From positions 868,001 to 932,000 of the forward strand of contig CAVVKG010000009.1 in NCBI GenBank assembly GCA_963748925.1: a stretch of 64,000 bases of DNA, written 5' to 3'. The notes under the pieces are model-generated. The model worked only from the letters and a program-made list of their open reading frames with translations. It made no database searches and was not told the origin of the DNA. The translations under genes and the position numbers were made by a program. Shown here piece by piece: positions 36,222-46,270 of this stretch. Positions within the stretch are counted from its first letter, which is position 1, and each line of letters begins with the position of its first letter. The DNA comes from Cryomorpha sp963748925 (GTDB lineage: Bacteria > Bacteroidota > Bacteroidia > Flavobacteriales_D > Cryomorphaceae).

Positions 36222-38729
36222 TTAAAAGGGGTATCCAATACCGATATTAAAGTTCCAGCGCCACTTATAGTAGTCGAGTTGCTGGTCGCTAGCTCTATCC
36301 GAATTTAAATTATCAATATAGCTATTGTACTCGTCCTTAGGCTGAAACAACCAGCGCTCTCCGCGGTCAAGTGAGGGGTCTTTAATTTGAAGAGCCAAAT
36401 CAAATCTGATGAGAAAAAAGTCAAAGTTCAAACGCGCACCCGCCCCGGCTCCATAAGCTATCTCACTTAAAAAACGGTCTGCCTCAAAGTCAGCACCGGG
36501 TCTGGCAGGGTCTGCATTAATCGTCCAGATATTACCGGCATCAACAAATAGTGCACCTTCCAAAAGCTCAATTAAATCAAAGCGGTACTCTGCATTCAAT
36601 TCAATCAAAATATCACCAATCTTGTCAAAACTTCTTTCGGGATCACGGTAGGAACCCGGGCCCAAAGTTCGTGCTTGCCAAGCTCTAATGTCATTTGCCC
36701 CGCCACCAAAAAAGCTTTTTTCGAAAGGCAGAACATCCAAATTTTTAAGCGGTATACCAACACCTCCCGAAATCCGGTATGCTGTGCTCATTTTTTCATT
36801 GTGAACACGATAGTAACGGAGGTCTTGGAGGGTTTTTAGATATTGAGCAAAAGGTATATTCAGTATATCATAGCTGCCATTTTCATCTTTCTGAGCATTG
36901 CTGAGGTTAAATAATCCTCTCAGGACATTTCCCGCACTTTCTATTTCACCATGGTAAAAATAGAAATTCTTCGATTTTGCTACCGCCTGCTGAGTGTTCC
37001 AGGTATAGCCTATTTTACTATCCACGATAAAGTGATCCTGAAAACTATTAATAAGGAAGGGATCTCCAATTTCGGTAAGCTGCTGATCAAATTCGTCTGA
37101 TCGAAAGATTTTAATCAAACTAACTTCCAGTGGATTGATAAACCACTTTTTTTGTTCGGTTTCACTCCATCGGTACGAAATGGAACCAAATGAACGGGTG
37201 CGTTCATAGTCAGGGCGCCTCTGGTAAGAAAGGTTGGCCGTAAGCCGAGTTTTAGGGTCTGCCGACTTGGCAAAGCGATCTGATTTTATCGGGAGCAAAA
37301 ACTTTGGAAAGGTGAGCGATATCTCTGGTCCGAACTCAATGGTATTTAGATAAATATCGTTAGTTACTCCATTGTCTGAACCGTTCGTGGTTTGCGATTC
37401 TGTAAGCAGTTGCTGAGCTTCCGCTCCTCCTGAAATGTTCATATCGAGAGTCTCTGCACCTCCAAAAATATTCTTGTTTTGATAACTGACGGCTCCTGCT
37501 ATCCCTAGAAATCCACCACGGTTTGTTCCTTTCCATTCAAAGGCAAAGTTTTGCTTTTCAGAAGGGGTGAGTACAATTAAACAATTTAGTTCGGTATTGT
37601 CTATGTCATCGTTTACCGGCATAAACTGTATGCTCGTAGCGCGCACAATAGGTAGGGAATTCAACCTCCGGTATGTCCGGGTTACCTGATCGAGTTTGTA
37701 ATATTCTCCTTCTTTAAAAAGTACGTTTTGAGAAAGGGTTTTAGGATGAACCTGAAGCTGGTGTTGATCTATTATCCTATAATCTTTAATTAGTATGGTA
37801 TCTGTTTTGGTAATCGCGGTATATCTAACTAATGGTTTGTCGAGAATAGTAATATCACTTATCTTATAAGTTTTATAAGGTACTGTTAGCAAGGAGTCGG
37901 GATCGCCGGAGTAGGGAACCTTACGCGGGAAAATTCCCAATGTCAGATTTACTGCATGGTCGTTTAAGTTGCTGTCTACGTCAAAATATATCAGCTCCTT
38001 GTTGAAATTATAGTATCCCAGGTTCTTAAAGTGCTCGTTTAGCACCTTCCGTTCTTCATCCAATTTTTCAATGTTAAACTGGTCGCCAATGTTTAAGGTA
38101 TTTCGCTTGGCGCGCAATTCTTTAGTGTGCTGAAGTAAGTTTACATCAGGAATTTCATATACCAAATTATTGATTGTGTAGGGCTTGTTTCCAATAATTT
38201 TATAGGTTACGGTAACGCGCTGTCGCGAAGAATCTATTTGTGCATCTGAACTAACCTGTGCATTAAACCAACCGTGTTTAACCAAATAAGTGGTAAGCTG
38301 TTGCTCGCTTCTGGTAGTAGCAGAAGAATCATAAATCACAGGGGGCTCGCCCACTGTCTCGCGCCACCACGACCCCGCTGGCTTTAATTCCACAGGCTCT
38401 TTGCCTTTTTTTACTCTTCGCGCATTTTTTTTCTCCAGCTTAATAAGTCTTTTAGCATTGCGCTTTTCAAAATTTTCAGGATTGGGTATATTGTACGCCC
38501 AAACATAGAAAGGAAAAATTCCTAAAATTTTGCGGTTTGGCTGCTGCCTTAGCGTCTGATCTAAATCATCTTTACTTACATTGATATCATCCGTTAATTT
38601 AATTTCATTTTTTTTCAATAAATATTCATCACTTTGCAATCTTTTGGTAGGATTACACGAGGAAAGCATCATTACCGAAAGGCAAATGGCCAATGTGAAA
38701 TAAGGATGGATATGAATTTTTTTACGCAA
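36222..38729 (-). CDS. tamL: TamL-type BamA/TamA family outer-membrane lipoprotein
   Basis: This 835-residue protein has a lipoprotein signal (LSVMMLSSC, Cys25), POTRA-like repeats (LVKHGWFNAQVSSDAQIDSSRQ...FKNLGYYNFNKELIYFDVDS), then a beta-barrel of about 430 residues that includes the Omp85 RGF-like loop GGANDIRAWQARTLGPGSY, and it ends in GIGYPF. Bacteroidota TamL proteins have this layout and probably insert outer-membrane proteins with TamB. Its ATG lies 20 bases from the start of a TrmH methyltransferase gene on the other strand. Confidence 0.8.
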   Translation of the reverse strand: MRKKIHIHPYFTLAICLSVMMLSSCNPTKRLQSDEYLLKKNEIKLTDDINVSKDDLDQTLRQQPNRKILGIFPFYVWAYNIPNPENFEKRNAKRLIKLEKKNARRVKKGKEPVELKPAGSWWRETVGEPPVIYDSSATTRSEQQLTTYLVKHGWFNAQVSSDAQIDSSRQRVTVTYKIIGNKPYTINNLVYEIPDVNLLQHTKELRAKRNTLNIGDQFNIEKLDEERKVLNEHFKNLGYYNFNKELIYFDVDSNLNDHAVNLTLGIFPRKVPYSGDPDSLLTVPYKTYKISDITILDKPLVRYTAITKTDTILIKDYRIIDQHQLQVHPKTLSQNVLFKEGEYYKLDQVTRTYRRLNSLPIVRATSIQFMPVNDDIDNTELNCLIVLTPSEKQNFAFEWKGTNRGGFLGIAGAVSYQNKNIFGGAETLDMNISGGAEAQQLLTESQTTNGSDNGVTNDIYLNTIEFGPEISLTFPKFLLPIKSDRFAKSADPKTRLTANLSYQRRPDYERTRSFGSISYRWSETEQKKWFINPLEVSLIKIFRSDEFDQQLTEIGDPFLINSFQDHFIVDSKIGYTWNTQQAVAKSKNFYFYHGEIESAGNVLRGLFNLSNAQKDENGSYDILNIPFAQYLKTLQDLRYYRVHNEKMSTAYRISGGVGIPLKNLDVLPFEKSFFGGGANDIRAWQARTLGPGSYRDPERSFDKIGDILIELNAEYRFDLIELLEGALFVDAGNIWTINADPARPGADFEADRFLSEIAYGAGAGARLNFDFFLIRFDLALQIKDPSLDRGERWLFQPKDEYNSYIDNLNSDRASDQQLDYYKWRWNFNIGIGYPF

Positions 38730-38749
38730 TTTTCAATTTAAAGCCTGAA

Positions 38750-39499
38750 ATGACGGGGAAATTAACCAAAAGCCAATCAAAATATATCAAATCGCTTCAA
38801 CAAAAAAAGTACCGCGATTTGAACGGCAAATTTATAGTGGAAGGAATTAAGTTGGTACAAGAAGCTCTGAAATTTCCTAAACGAGTGGATTACGTAGTTT
38901 ATGTAGGTGAAATTCAAGACTATAGATTTGATCTTTCATCAAATTCCTACCAGACCTCCCCGAAAGAATTGAGCATGATTTCTTCTTTAAAATCTCCAAA
39001 TAAAATTTTGGCGGTTTGTAATCAGACTTCTTCTTCCCCTGAAATTAACTACCGGAAAGCAATTATTGCTTTGGATGAAATATCAGATCCCGGAAATTTG
39101 GGAACAATTATCCGACTGGCAGATTGGTTTGGAATTTCGCAAATAGTATGCGCTCCCAATAGTGTCGATCAATATAACCCAAAAGTGGTTCAAGCTACCA
39201 TGGGGAGTATTTTTAACGTTGCCATTATTACCGAAGAACTTACTAAATTGGTTGAAGATGCCCCTCCTGATACCCAAATTTGCATAGCAGATATGAAAGG
39301 AGATAATCTGTATGAAATGGAAGTTCGCGATCCGTTTATCCTCATTATGGGATCTGAATCGCATGGTGTTAGCGATGAAATGAGACGGCTGGCAAAGAAT
39401 GTTGTTTCAATTCCTCAGTTTGGCGGAGGCGAATCGCTGAATGTGGCGGTTTCTGCCGGGATAATTTTATCTGAGTTTAAGCGGAAGCTTTCATCTTAG
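38750..39499 (+). CDS. TrmH family (SpoU) RNA 2'-O-methyltransferase
   Basis: This 249-residue SPOUT-fold protein has an N-terminal substrate domain (SKYIKSLQQKKYRDLNGKFIVEGIKLVQEAL) and the knotted methyltransferase domain: DEISDPGNLGTIIRLADWFG, ILIMGSESHGVS and IPQFGGGESLNVAVSAGIILSEF, which carry the AdoMet-binding and catalytic segments. It likely methylates rRNA or tRNA. Its 3' end overlaps the next gene, on the other strand, by 23 bases. Confidence 0.9.
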   Translation: MTGKLTKSQSKYIKSLQQKKYRDLNGKFIVEGIKLVQEALKFPKRVDYVVYVGEIQDYRFDLSSNSYQTSPKELSMISSLKSPNKILAVCNQTSSSPEINYRKAIIALDEISDPGNLGTIIRLADWFGISQIVCAPNSVDQYNPKVVQATMGSIFNVAIITEELTKLVEDAPPDTQICIADMKGDNLYEMEVRDPFILIMGSESHGVSDEMRRLAKNVVSIPQFGGGESLNVAVSAGIILSEFKRKLSS

Positions 39500-41030
39500 C
39501 AGCTACCGCTTCCGCAGATTTTTGTCCATCAATAGCGGCAGAAACAATACCTCCTGCATAGCCGGCGCCCTCTCCAGCAGGAAATAAACCATTTACTTGA
39601 GGGTGTTCGAGATTTTCGTTCCGGGGAATACGCACTGGCGAGGAAGTTCTTGATTCGGTTGCAACCACGATGGCTTCATTGGTGTAAAAACCATGCATTT
39701 TCTTGCCAAATACTTTTAGAGCTTCCTGTAGCCTGAAGTGAACCTCTACCGGTAGACATTCGCCAAGGTTAGCTGAATGCAGTCCCGGTTGGTAGCTGCA
39801 GTTGGGTAAGTCGCTGCTTACTTTACCATTTGTGAAATCGACAAGTCGCTGAGCAGGCGCAATTTGGAGACCACCACCCAGTTTCCAAGCGGCCTTTTCA
39901 ACTTTCATTTGATATTCCAGGGCCTTCATTGGATCGCTCGTTCCTTGCGGGTCAAACGATTTCTCGTCTATCGATACCACCATGCCTGAATTCGCATAGG
40001 GGTTGTTTCTCTTCGAGGGCGACCAGCCGTTGGTAACAATTTCGCCCGGAGAAGTAGCGCATGGTGCGATGATACCACCGGGACACATGCAAAATGAGTA
40101 CACGCCTTTGTTTTCAACCTGATGCACCAAACTGTAAGATGCAGGAGGAAGATATTCACCACTCCTATCACCTTTATACTGTATACTATCAATGATTTCT
40201 TGCGGATGCTCCACACGCACGCCTAGGGCGAAAGGCTTGGCCTCGATAAGCACATTTCTATGGTGTAACAAAGTGAATATATCTCGTGCCGAGTGACCTG
40301 TAGCCAGGATTAGTGCTTTGCAGTCTATCCATTCATTTTCATTCAACTGAATTTTTTGAATGGAATTTCCTGAAATTTTAAGATCAGTGAGTTTCGTGTT
40401 AAACCGCACTTCGCCTCCTGAGGATATGATGTATTCCCGGATTGCTTCAATAAGCTTGGGTAGTTTGTTGGTGCCAATATGGGGATGGGCATCAACCAAT
40501 ATATCGGAGGGAGCACCAAATGCGACAAGATAATTCAGAATTCGGTTTACGCTACCTCGCTTCTTTGATCGGGTGTAAAGTTTCCCGTCGCTGTAAGTTC
40601 CTGCACCGCCTTCGCCAAAGCAGTAATTTGATTCGGGATTTACAATTTCTTCTCGATTGAGTAAGGCAAGGTCGCGCCTCCTGGCTCGTACATCTTTCCC
40701 GCGCTCGATTATGATTGGCTTTAAGCCTTGTTCAATAAGTTCAATCGCAGCAAAGAGGCCGCATGGCCCCGATCCGGCAATAAAAACTTCGGGAGCCGTT
40801 GATACATTCTTATCAAGAAGAGGGGAGGGTTCAATTTCCGGCTGTTCACCTTTTGGAAAAATTTCGCAGCGCAGCCGAATCAAAATGGGTTTGCGACGTG
40901 CATCAATCGAACGTTTTAATATCCTAAAATCCCAATCTGCCTTTTTTCCACTTTGTCTTAAGGCCTTTTCAATTTCATGAAGATTTCCAGCCCCTTCGGG
41001 ACTTATCGTAATGTCGATCGTTTCTGACAT
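39477..41030 (-). CDS. FAD-dependent oxidoreductase (NAD(P)/FAD-binding protein)
   Basis: This 517-residue flavoprotein has a dinucleotide fold after about 80 residues (APEVFIAGSGPCGLFAAIELIEQGLKPIIIERG), then GGAGTYSDGKLYTRS, a second FAD segment (ALILATGHSARDIF) and a final PAGEGAGYAGGIVSAAIDG. This FAD-dependent protein family is widespread, and its reaction is not established. It overlaps the TrmH gene end tail to tail. Confidence 0.8.
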   Translation of the reverse strand: MSETIDITISPEGAGNLHEIEKALRQSGKKADWDFRILKRSIDARRKPILIRLRCEIFPKGEQPEIEPSPLLDKNVSTAPEVFIAGSGPCGLFAAIELIEQGLKPIIIERGKDVRARRRDLALLNREEIVNPESNYCFGEGGAGTYSDGKLYTRSKKRGSVNRILNYLVAFGAPSDILVDAHPHIGTNKLPKLIEAIREYIISSGGEVRFNTKLTDLKISGNSIQKIQLNENEWIDCKALILATGHSARDIFTLLHHRNVLIEAKPFALGVRVEHPQEIIDSIQYKGDRSGEYLPPASYSLVHQVENKGVYSFCMCPGGIIAPCATSPGEIVTNGWSPSKRNNPYANSGMVVSIDEKSFDPQGTSDPMKALEYQMKVEKAAWKLGGGLQIAPAQRLVDFTNGKVSSDLPNCSYQPGLHSANLGECLPVEVHFRLQEALKVFGKKMHGFYTNEAIVVATESRTSSPVRIPRNENLEHPQVNGLFPAGEGAGYAGGIVSAAIDGQKSAEAVAAKMKASA

Positions 41031-41038
41031 GGCGTAAT

Positions 41039-41752
41039 TTAACCTTCAAAGGTAAAGCTAATTAGCAGGGTGCGACTTCGCAACGACTCTAAGGGGTTCG
41101 AAAATTGAGTCGGTTCCGGGATGAGCAGGTTTTTAACTCCCACCGCCATTTTAAGCTCTATTCCAAATTTGAAGTACTGAAGGAAGAAATCCACTCCACC
41201 ACCAAACTCAACAGCAAAATCATTGTTGTCAGTTTTAACCAATATCTCGTCTGCAACTTCATTTTTAACATCCTTTTCGCTTTGCATATTTATGCGGTAC
41301 CGGGCGCCGGCAAGGGCGTAGTAGGCCGTGTTTCGAAGTCTGTCAGTTCTGAATTTGAAATTGATAGGGAAGTCAATATATGTTGATTCAATTCGTTTTT
41401 CAAACCGCGTGGTGCTATCTTGTCCCGCATAAAAAACGTAGTTTAATACACGGTCCTCAAAGCTTAGGGTGGGCAAAAAACGGACGGAAATGTTCTTGTT
41501 AAAGTGATAAGCGGCTACAATTCCCAGGTTGAATCCCGATTGATTTTGAGAGTTAAGGCTCAAAAGAGAATCTTGAGAAGCCAGGTCGCTCTTTCGATCG
41601 ATATATACGTCTGCACTGTTAAATCCAAGTAAAAAACCAAAGTGGTAAACTTTCCTGTCGAAGGTGCCCAGATTTATTGGCTTATAATTACCCTGAGCCA
41701 TGACAGATGCCGCAGCAAGAAGAAGTATACTTATAACAATTAATTTGCGCAA
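41039..41752 (-). CDS. porT: PorT-like outer-membrane protein (T9SS component)
   Basis: This 237-residue protein has a signal peptide (LIVISILLLAAASVMA) and a small beta-barrel pattern (HFGFLLGFNSADVYI; YHFNKNISVRFLPTLSFEDRVLNYVF; VGVKNLLIPEPTQFSNPLESLRSRTLLISFTFEG). Such barrels next to ubiE are PorT homologues in Bacteroidota, needed for type IX secretion of sorting-domain proteins. That fits the T9SS cargo genes in this window at 46841, 48355 and 62631. No other por/gld genes are visible here. Confidence 0.75.
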   Translation of the reverse strand: MRKLIVISILLLAAASVMAQGNYKPINLGTFDRKVYHFGFLLGFNSADVYIDRKSDLASQDSLLSLNSQNQSGFNLGIVAAYHFNKNISVRFLPTLSFEDRVLNYVFYAGQDSTTRFEKRIESTYIDFPINFKFRTDRLRNTAYYALAGARYRINMQSEKDVKNEVADEILVKTDNNDFAVEFGGGVDFFLQYFKFGIELKMAVGVKNLLIPEPTQFSNPLESLRSRTLLISFTFEG

Positions 41753-41796
41753 GTGAGAGGTTGTTTTGTCGAGTGTAGAACGAAGTTAAGGCTTAT

Positions 41797-42561
41797 TTAT
41801 TTTTGAGCCGTATAAATCGATGCAATTCCTCCAGTTACGGGAATCGTTTTTTGAATTGTGAAGCCGATATTTTGTAAAATTTCTTCAAACTCTTTCCCTT
41901 CCGGGAATGCCAATACCGACTGAGGCAAGTAGCTGTAAGCAGATTTGTCTTTTGAAACAATCTTACCTACTGTCGGCATAATCATCTTAAAATAAGCGAA
42001 GTATAATTGTTTGAGCGGAAAACCTTTTGGTTTTGAAAACTCTAGTATGACCACTTTACCACCAGGTTTCAGCACCCGAAATATTTCGGTAAGCCCGGAA
42101 ACCAAATTTTGGAAATTGCGAACTCCGAAACTAACTGTTACAGCATCAAACTGGTTATCGGAAAAAGGCAAGGCTTCGCTGTCGCCATTTTTAAACTCCA
42201 TTTTCTCCCCTAAACCTCTGTCACTGATTTTTTTACGTCCCACTTCAAGCATTCCATCCGAAATGTCTATTCCCACAATTTTTTCCGGGTTTAGTTTCAT
42301 TGCCTCAAAAGCAAAGTCTCCCGTTCCTGTTGCTACATCGAGTATTTTTTTTGGCTTCAGGTCCGCCAGCTGTTTGATAGCCTTCTTCCGCCACTTTTTA
42401 TCGATTCCAGCCGAGAAAAAATGATTCAAAAAATCATACTTCCCCGAAATGTTGTCAAACATCTTAGCAACCTGCTCTTTCTTAGACTGCTCTGTATTGT
42501 AAGGCGTTATTTTATCGTGTTTCATTTTTTGCTTTTCGGCGATGGTCTCTGAGGATAACAT
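41797..42561 (-). CDS. ubiE: Demethylmenaquinone methyltransferase
   Basis: This 254-residue class I methyltransferase catalyses the last step of menaquinone synthesis. The family is shown by FDNISGKYDFLNHFFSAGIDKKWRKKAI, the AdoMet motif DVATGTGDFAF, VGIDISDGMLEVG and PGGKVVILEFSKP. A second ATG (MKHDKITPYN) 12 codons in may be the true start. porT follows 44 bases downstream. Confidence 0.95.
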   Translation of the reverse strand: MLSSETIAEKQKMKHDKITPYNTEQSKKEQVAKMFDNISGKYDFLNHFFSAGIDKKWRKKAIKQLADLKPKKILDVATGTGDFAFEAMKLNPEKIVGIDISDGMLEVGRKKISDRGLGEKMEFKNGDSEALPFSDNQFDAVTVSFGVRNFQNLVSGLTEIFRVLKPGGKVVILEFSKPKGFPLKQLYFAYFKMIMPTVGKIVSKDKSAYSYLPQSVLAFPEGKEFEEILQNIGFTIQKTIPVTGGIASIYTAQK

Positions 42562-42571
42562 AGTGCCTTTA

Positions 42572-43573
42572 TTATTGTTGCAAGATCAATTTCCGGGACT
42601 CATTGTATAGTTGTTGTTTGTCGATGGGCACAACGCCAACTTCCTCACAAACAAGTCCACCGGCCAAATTGGCCAAAGCGGCCATGTTTTGGTTGTCTAA
42701 TTTTAATGCCAGACAAAGTGCTGCAACACTTATTACAGTATCGCCCGCTCCCGATACATCCGAGATATTGCGAATATGTGCCGGTATATAATTGCTTTGG
42801 CCATTGCCTTTTACGTAAACTCCAAGCTCACTAAGGGTAATTAGCGAAATTTCGTTTGAGAGAATTTCTTCTAGTTTTTCAACTGCCGATTCTAGCGAAG
42901 CTCTGTCTTTCTTATCAATATCTACTTTAAGCCCTTCTATCAATTCCTTGAGATTTGGCTTAAACAGAGTCACCTCCTTGTACGCAAAGAAATTATCTTT
43001 TTTAGGATCTACCGCTGTGGGGATGTTTTGCGCTTTCGCCAAAGCGATTACTTCATCAATCACACGCGGAGTAAGTACTCCCTTGTTGTAATCTTCGAAA
43101 ATGATAACTCCCGGTTTTTCATTTTGAATCAACTCTGTAATCCGCTGAATAAAAAGAGTTTCTTCCTCTGTATTTAGTGGTTTTAGTGATTCCTCATCAA
43201 CGCGTACAATGTGTTGATGACTGCTTATTACCCGGGTTTTTACAGTCGTCGGTCGGTTTCCCGAATGAACGATACCACCGGTGTGCATACTGCCATTTTC
43301 GAGTAATTGTATCAGGACATCCCCATTGGCGTCATCGCCGGCAACAGCACAAATAATGGGTTTTGCTCCTAAGGCTGCTACATTGAGAGCTACATTGGCT
43401 GCTCCGCCAAGTCTGTTTTCTTTTTTGGTAACCTGTACAACAGGTACAGGAGCCTCAGGCGATATGCGATCAACGCGACCCCAGAGGTAAGAATCAATCA
43501 TTACATCGCCGATTACTAAGGCGGTTACATCATTAAATCCCTCGAAAAGCGCACTGAGTGATGAATCAGTCAT
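42572..43573 (-). CDS. RfaE1/HldE-type PfkB carbohydrate kinase
   Basis: This 333-residue ribokinase-fold protein opens with ALVIGDVMIDSYLWGRVDRISPEAPVPVVQV, the signature of D-glycero-beta-D-manno-heptose-7-phosphate kinases (RfaE domain 1), and ends with the SDVSGAGDTVISVAAL motif that carries the catalytic Asp. The nucleotidyltransferase half of bifunctional HldE is absent, so it is the kinase alone. It starts immediately after the aminotransferase stop. Confidence 0.85.
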   Translation of the reverse strand: MTDSSLSALFEGFNDVTALVIGDVMIDSYLWGRVDRISPEAPVPVVQVTKKENRLGGAANVALNVAALGAKPIICAVAGDDANGDVLIQLLENGSMHTGGIVHSGNRPTTVKTRVISSHQHIVRVDEESLKPLNTEEETLFIQRITELIQNEKPGVIIFEDYNKGVLTPRVIDEVIALAKAQNIPTAVDPKKDNFFAYKEVTLFKPNLKELIEGLKVDIDKKDRASLESAVEKLEEILSNEISLITLSELGVYVKGNGQSNYIPAHIRNISDVSGAGDTVISVAALCLALKLDNQNMAALANLAGGLVCEEVGVVPIDKQQLYNESRKLILQQ

Positions 43574-44770
43574 TTATTTCAATTTATTCAAAGCAGATTT
43601 TAATCTCTTCCCTGCTTCGATCAGGTTTTCTTCTGAGGCAGCATAAGAAATACGAATGCATTCCGGTGATCCGAAAGCGTCACCACTTACAGTTGCCACA
43701 TGGCCTACGGCAAGAATATATTCTGCGAGGTCGTCACTGTTGTTTATTGTCGTAGTTCCATCTGACTTGCCAAAGAAAGACGAGATTTTTGGAAACATAT
43801 AGAAAGCACCTTGTGGTTTATTGATTTCCACACCGTCTATTTCGCTTAGCAATTTGCCAACAAGGCTGCGACGCTCCTCAAATTTATTGCGCATGTAAGC
43901 CACATCCTCCGGATTGGCCTCAATGGCCGCTTTGGCTGCTCGTTGAGCAATACCCGAAGCACCTGAAGTGAATTGACCCTGTAGCTTTGTGCAGGCTTGT
44001 GCAATCCAAAGTGGAGCGCCCATAAATCCAATGCGGTAACCGGTCATGGCATATGCTTTCGATACACCGTTTACCGTTACCACCTGATCTTTAATCGCTT
44101 CTATTGACCCGATACTAAAGTTGTTGTCAGTATAATTGATGTGCTCGTAAATCTCATCGCTTATTACAATCAGGTTTGGATTAGCTTCAACCACTTTTGC
44201 GATTTCACGCAATTCAGTTTCGCTAAAAACAGAGCCGCTTGGGTTACAAGGCGAACTAAAAAGCAAAATCCTCGATTTCTCGGTAGAATGTTTCTTTAAA
44301 TCTTCAGCAGAAACTTTGTAATCATTGTCAATGCTACTGGGAATTACGACCGGTGTGGCACCTGCCATTTTTACCATTTCAACATACGACACCCAATATG
44401 GAGCGGGTAAAAGTACCTCATCTCCAGGATTGAGAATGCTAAGCAATAAGTTGGCTATGGACTGCTTGGCGCCTGTTGATACCACGATTTGTTCGGGTTT
44501 GAATGACAGATTGTTGTCTCGCTTAAACTTTGCACAAATAGACTCGCGAAAATCTGCATACCCGTTTACAGGCATGTAATAGCTATAATTATCGTCAACC
44601 GCTTTTTTAGCGGCTTCTTTTACAAAATCAGGCGTGTTAAAATCCGGCTCTCCAAGACTGAGGTTTACTACGTGAACACCCTTTTCTTGAAGTTCGCGAC
44701 TTTTACGCGACATGGCCAGCGTAGCCGATTCGCTAAGCCTGTTTAGAAGTTCAGAAACTTTATTTTCCAT
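43574..44770 (-). CDS. PLP-dependent class I aminotransferase (aspartate aminotransferase-like)
   Basis: This 398-residue fold-type I aminotransferase contains LSLGEPDFNTPDFV, the PLP Lys in VNGVSKAYAMTGYRIGF (near 237) and the Arg-containing C-terminal ECIRISYAASEENL, where the substrate carboxylate binds. It probably moves an amino group between aspartate and 2-oxoglutarate, although related activities are possible. A second, similar gene lies at 45038. Confidence 0.85.
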   Translation of the reverse strand: MENKVSELLNRLSESATLAMSRKSRELQEKGVHVVNLSLGEPDFNTPDFVKEAAKKAVDDNYSYYMPVNGYADFRESICAKFKRDNNLSFKPEQIVVSTGAKQSIANLLLSILNPGDEVLLPAPYWVSYVEMVKMAGATPVVIPSSIDNDYKVSAEDLKKHSTEKSRILLFSSPCNPSGSVFSETELREIAKVVEANPNLIVISDEIYEHINYTDNNFSIGSIEAIKDQVVTVNGVSKAYAMTGYRIGFMGAPLWIAQACTKLQGQFTSGASGIAQRAAKAAIEANPEDVAYMRNKFEERRSLVGKLLSEIDGVEINKPQGAFYMFPKISSFFGKSDGTTTINNSDDLAEYILAVGHVATVSGDAFGSPECIRISYAASEENLIEAGKRLKSALNKLK

Positions 44771-44915
44771 ATTAACTTATATCTTTTCCCGCAAAACCCG
44801 GGTGTAGTTCAATTATATTGTTGAATTTTCAATTTTCACAAACCCATCTAAAAACTAAGAACCAAAAACAGTACAATAACCGATTTCAGTACTACTTATT
44901 TATATTCTTATCATT

Positions 44916-45037
44916 CAAAATTCACACATTGAACATCGAAGATCCTGATTGTAAATGCTGATAAAACTTTGATTTCGTAAGTACCAATAGCGTCAGGATT
45001 CACACATTGAACATTCACACATTCACACTTTGAACAT
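44916..45037. repeat. Copy of the dispersed repeat core in an aminotransferase gap
   Basis: The sequence TTCACACATTGAACATCGAAGATCCTGA and, further on, CGTCAGGATTCACACATTGAAC match the core of the 27077 array. In between lies a non-matching spacer. AATCCTGA-type and TCAGGATT arms form an inverted pair. Confidence 0.6.
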
Positions 45038-46237
45038 TCAAATCATCTTTCCCGGATAAGCTTCGAGCGCTTTTTCCAGGATAATCAAGGCCCGACGCAA
45101 GTCTTCTTTGTTTAAAACATAAGCGAGCCGCACTTCTTGCTCTCCCTGACCTTTGGTGATGTAAAAACCACTACCGGGGGCAAGCATTATTGTTTCGTTT
45201 TCAAATTCAAAATCTTCTAAAAGCCACTGGCAGAATTTGTCTGCGCTGTCAATTGGCAATTGAGCCATACAATAAAATGCACCACTTGGTTTAGGGCAAA
45301 ATATTCCCGGTATTTTATTCAGACCATCAACTAAAAAGTCACGTCGACCGGAGTACTCTACTATCACATCATCAAAATACGATTGAGGTGTTTCCAGTGC
45401 TGCTTCGGCCGCTATTTGTCCAAAAGTTGGCGGACTCAGTCGCGCCTGGGCGAACTTCATTGCTGCATTATATACATCCTTGTTTCGTGTAATCAATGCA
45501 CCAATTCGCGCTCCACACATAGAGTATCTTTTAGAAACCGAATCGATCAAAATCGTATTCTGATCCATGTTTTTAAGGTTAAAAGCGCTGAAAGGTTCGG
45601 CGCCGTCGTAGCAAAACTCCCGGTACACCTCGTCGGCAATGAGGTAGAGGTCATGCTTTCTGCACAATTCGGCAATAGCTTGAATTTCTTCTTTTTTATA
45701 AAGGTAGCCTGTTGGATTTCCCGGATTGCAAATCAGAATTCCTTTGGTTTTCTCGTTAATCAGCCTTTCAAAAGTCTCTGCTTTTGGAAGAGCAAAACCA
45801 TTATTAATGGTGGCAGTGATCGGCTGCACAGTTACGCCTGCCATGGTAGAAAAACCGCTGTAGTTAGCGTAATACGGCTCGGGTATAATCACCTCATCGC
45901 CGGGATTGAAGCAGGTCATCATGGTGAATGTAAGCGCTTCAGATCCCCCGGTAGTGATCATAATGTGATCAGTCTCAACAGGGATTCCGTGTTTTTGATA
46001 ATACTTGGCAAGCTTTGCACGATACTCACCAAACCCTTCCGAGCTGCTGTATTCAATCACCTCCCGCTTAATGTGTTTCATCCGTTCCAAAACCACTTCA
46101 GGGGTTTTAATATCAGGCTGACCGATATTGAGGTGAAGGATTTTTTTGCCTTTGGCTCTGGCCGCATTGGCAAAGGGCATTAATTTACGTATAGGTGATG
46201 CGGGCATTTCCGCGGCTTTTCTCGATAGATTTGGCAT
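45038..46237 (-). CDS. PLP-dependent class I aminotransferase, second copy
   Basis: This 399-residue protein is also fold type I (LHLNIGQPDIKTPEVVLERM; PLP Lys in DSVSKRYSMCGARIGALI). It differs clearly from the protein at 43574 and is related to the aspartate/tyrosine branch of the same superfamily. It lies in the same orientation as 43574 with a 267-base gap carrying repeats, so it probably has its own promoter. Substrate uncertain. Confidence 0.8.
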   Translation of the reverse strand: MPNLSRKAAEMPASPIRKLMPFANAARAKGKKILHLNIGQPDIKTPEVVLERMKHIKREVIEYSSSEGFGEYRAKLAKYYQKHGIPVETDHIMITTGGSEALTFTMMTCFNPGDEVIIPEPYYANYSGFSTMAGVTVQPITATINNGFALPKAETFERLINEKTKGILICNPGNPTGYLYKKEEIQAIAELCRKHDLYLIADEVYREFCYDGAEPFSAFNLKNMDQNTILIDSVSKRYSMCGARIGALITRNKDVYNAAMKFAQARLSPPTFGQIAAEAALETPQSYFDDVIVEYSGRRDFLVDGLNKIPGIFCPKPSGAFYCMAQLPIDSADKFCQWLLEDFEFENETIMLAPGSGFYITKGQGEQEVRLAYVLNKEDLRRALIILEKALEAYPGKMI

Positions 46238-46270
46238 TTGCTAACTGTCTTATTTTAAGACCGCAAAAAT

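Noticed and set aside
41039..41752. PorT assigned as a general barrel of unknown role
   Set aside because: Size, signal peptide, sequence pattern and the ubiE neighbour fit PorT well. I kept the specific name with moderate confidence.
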